Below, piece by piece: positions 62,685-64,000 of a stretch of DNA of 64,000 nt (positions are counted from its first letter, which is position 1; every line of letters begins with the position of its first letter). The stretch covers positions 992,001 through 1,056,000 of the forward strand of contig NZ_AP024110.1 of assembly GCF_019703875.1 (NCBI RefSeq), in the 5' to 3' direction. The translations under genes and the position numbers were made by a program. Under the pieces are notes generated by a model. The model searched no databases and was not told the DNA's origin. It saw only the letters and a list, made by a program, of their open reading frames with translations. The DNA comes from Methyloradius palustris. GTDB taxonomy: Bacteria; Pseudomonadota; Gammaproteobacteria; Burkholderiales; Methylophilaceae.

Positions 62685-63875
62685 ATGAAACAAAAGTCTG
62701 GCCTAATCTGGCCTTTTTTACTGTGCCTCGTATTACCATTGATAGCCGCATGGTTTGCTTACCCTGCAACACATGTGCCACCAGGTTACGGTGTATTTCC
62801 TCCCGAGTTCGTCCAAGCGCCACCCCCATTTAATCTTCTGGTCTTTTTAGCAGTGCTGGCTGTTGAACTAGTGTTTGCTGTGTTCTTACTGTTCCCAACC
62901 AAGTTTGGCTTTAAACCCGTGGATAGTCCTCCAGCCCCTGCGCTGATTGTTTATCCCATCTGGTTTTGGATAGGCGCTGCGTTCACCCTGTTTTTCTGGT
63001 GGCTAATGTGGGAGAAAGTCACGGTTTTTGGTGATCTGGTCTATTACGCTTTTACGCCACTATGGTGGGGGTTTATCCTGGTGCTGGATGGCTTGGTTTA
63101 CAAGCGTAATCAGGGTTCTTCATTGCTGTCGAAGAAACCAAAAACTGTACTCATCAGTGCCGTGGTTTCAGTATTTGGCTGGTATTTCTTTGAATACTAC
63201 AATTACTTCGCGCTGGGTAACTGGTATTACCCAAATGGCCATATGGCGGCCTTGCCACATAGCACGATAGTCTTTCTTTTCCTTATTGCTTATACGACTG
63301 TGTGGCCAGCGGTATTCGAGTGGTACACCTTGCTTAATACTTTTCCTAAACTGGTTGCACGCTATAGCCAGGGCCCAAAAATCTCTATACCGGGTAACTG
63401 GCTGATATGGCCTGCTTTGGCAGCAATTTTTATTATGGTGTTCTATCCTTATCCATTGTTCTGGGTATTATGGATTGGGCCTTTATTTGTGCTCAGTGGC
63501 GCGCTGATCAACCAGAAAGTATGGACGCCGTTTACTGCGCTGGCAGAGGGAAACTGGTCGCCTTTGCTGCTAGTGGCCATTGGCTCGCTATTTAATGGAT
63601 TTTTCTGGGAAGTATGGAATTACGGTAGTGCGCATCCACAGACCTGGCTGCAGACCAACCCGAATTACTGGATTTACGATATCCCTTACGTCAATGTCAT
63701 CCATATTTATGCGGAGATGCCATTGCTGGGTTATTTTGGCTATATGCCATTTGGCTTGCTGGTATGGATCGTCTTTATCTGGGCTGGGCAGCTATTCAAT
63801 TTTGATACTAGCTTGGATTTGAGTGATACCAAGCCTTCATTGTGGAATAAGCTAAAAGCCTTGATAAGCAAATAG
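62685..63875 (+). CDS. Polytopic membrane protein of unknown function
   Basis: A 396-residue, very aromatic inner-membrane protein with about ten helices. Two internal segments look related: one around residues 165-190 with VFGWYFFEYYNYF followed by WYYP, and a second around 295-340 with GFFWEVWNYG followed by YWIYDIP, each preceded by a W/G-L-x-L-D/S-G helix. This points to an ancestral duplication. I do not recognise the family. The ATG at 62685 has AAAGGGG upstream. An in-frame ATG ten codons earlier has no ribosome site. It follows the GGDEF gene by 39 bp and may be co-transcribed. Confidence 0.75.
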   Translation: MKQKSGLIWPFLLCLVLPLIAAWFAYPATHVPPGYGVFPPEFVQAPPPFNLLVFLAVLAVELVFAVFLLFPTKFGFKPVDSPPAPALIVYPIWFWIGAAFTLFFWWLMWEKVTVFGDLVYYAFTPLWWGFILVLDGLVYKRNQGSSLLSKKPKTVLISAVVSVFGWYFFEYYNYFALGNWYYPNGHMAALPHSTIVFLFLIAYTTVWPAVFEWYTLLNTFPKLVARYSQGPKISIPGNWLIWPALAAIFIMVFYPYPLFWVLWIGPLFVLSGALINQKVWTPFTALAEGNWSPLLLVAIGSLFNGFFWEVWNYGSAHPQTWLQTNPNYWIYDIPYVNVIHIYAEMPLLGYFGYMPFGLLVWIVFIWAGQLFNFDTSLDLSDTKPSLWNKLKALISK

Positions 63876-63889
63876 CCTGAAACCGCCAT

Positions 63890-63926
63890 AAAATAAAAGC
63901 GCCTCTAAATGAGGCGCTTTTATTTT
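63890..63926. terminator. Strong bidirectional terminator
   Basis: Perfect 16-bp stem (63890-63905 with 63911-63926) and five-base loop, with A-rich 5' and T-rich 3' ends. It can end the transcript of the unknown membrane protein from the left and a minus-strand gene from the right. Confidence 0.92.
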
Positions 63927-63953
63927 AAGTGAATCTTTTAAGAACGGTTGCTC

Positions 63954-64000
63954 TTACCACTCGCGGCTAACCATGAAGTGCAGAAATAATGCTTCGTTGC
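63954..64000 (-). CDS. Possible 3' end of a gene entering from the right edge
   Basis: Read on the minus strand, the last 45 bases encode NEALFLHFMVSREW before TAA. The alternating hydrophobic residues and terminal aromatic residue resemble the last strand of an outer-membrane beta barrel. The bidirectional terminator directly downstream supports a gene ending here. Only 14 residues are visible, so this is tentative. Confidence 0.35.
   Translation of the reverse strand, partial: NEALFLHFMVSREW

Noticed and set aside
1..64000. CRISPR arrays, phage genes, insertion sequences, toxin-antitoxin or restriction systems
   Set aside because: No regularly spaced repeats, transposase, integrase, capsid, Cas or restriction-type protein was seen in any part of the window.

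Overview
The window looks like chromosome of a betaproteobacterium, most likely of the methylotrophic family Methylophilaceae (Methylotenera/Methylophilus type). This rests on the moderate GC content, the gene order tyrA-aroA-cmk-rpsA-ihfB-lapA-lapB-pyrF, the bpt/aat pair, and the phosphoketolase-acetate kinase operon, which fits a ribulose-monophosphate sugar metabolism. The genus is an inference from protein style and synteny; no rRNA is present. I see no phage, insertion sequence, integrase or CRISPR array.

Layout. 1-5.3 kb: a SUV3-type RNA helicase, a DUF2934 protein, two Crp/Fnr-family regulators, a SYLF/YSC84 lipid-binding protein and two very short genes (2245-2343 and 4484-4612). 5.4-8.8 kb: phosphoketolase (xfp) and acetate kinase (ackA) behind a near-consensus FNR site. 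8.9-15.2 kb: an HME-RND metal efflux system (C-B-A components plus DUF3240) led by a His-rich small protein. 15.2-17.7 kb: cbpM-cbpA, a zinc-ribbon protein and a fatty-acid-hydroxylase-like protein. 17.9-23.8 kb: a small secreted peptide, an OprB-like porin, and a three-gene signalling module (CHASE3 histidine kinase, Rcp1-like regulator, REC-PAS-GGDEF-EAL). 23.8-30.3 kb: a glycosyltransferase, a lipoprotein, a Bcp-type peroxiredoxin, a PepSY membrane protein, a TonB receptor broken by an 11-bp tandem duplication, a DUF2946-like protein and tRNA-Arg(CCU). 30.3-41.7 kb: DUF1993, a fluoride riboswitch with crcB, two large paralogous GGDEF-EAL receptors around DUF808 and selO, UPF0114 and an Hsp20 gene with an RpoH-like promoter and a ROSE-like RNA thermometer. 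41.7-51.1 kb: uup and the conserved housekeeping block. 51.2-58.6 kb: a DoxX-like gene with an in-frame amber codon, then a six-gene run of membrane glycosyltransferases, PAP2 phosphatases and a flippase-like protein. 58.6-64 kb: bpt, aat, an HMA-MauE protein, a 7TMR-DISM-GGDEF protein, an unrecognised membrane protein and a strong bidirectional terminator.

How it fits together. Two FNR-type sites, one before xfp-ackA and one before a 32-residue membrane peptide, suggest a low-oxygen response. Four diguanylate cyclase/phosphodiesterase proteins mark the region as rich in c-di-GMP signalling. The 51.7-58.6 kb run has every activity expected for making, flipping and transferring a polyprenyl-phosphate sugar and for trimming phosphate groups at the envelope, so a lipid A or glycan modification pathway is the best guess. 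The nearby lapAB genes control LPS synthesis in other bacteria. The clearest non-coding elements are the fluoride riboswitch, the ROSE-like thermometer, the two FNR boxes and several perfect-stem terminators. The clearest damaged genes are the TonB receptor and the DoxX-like gene.
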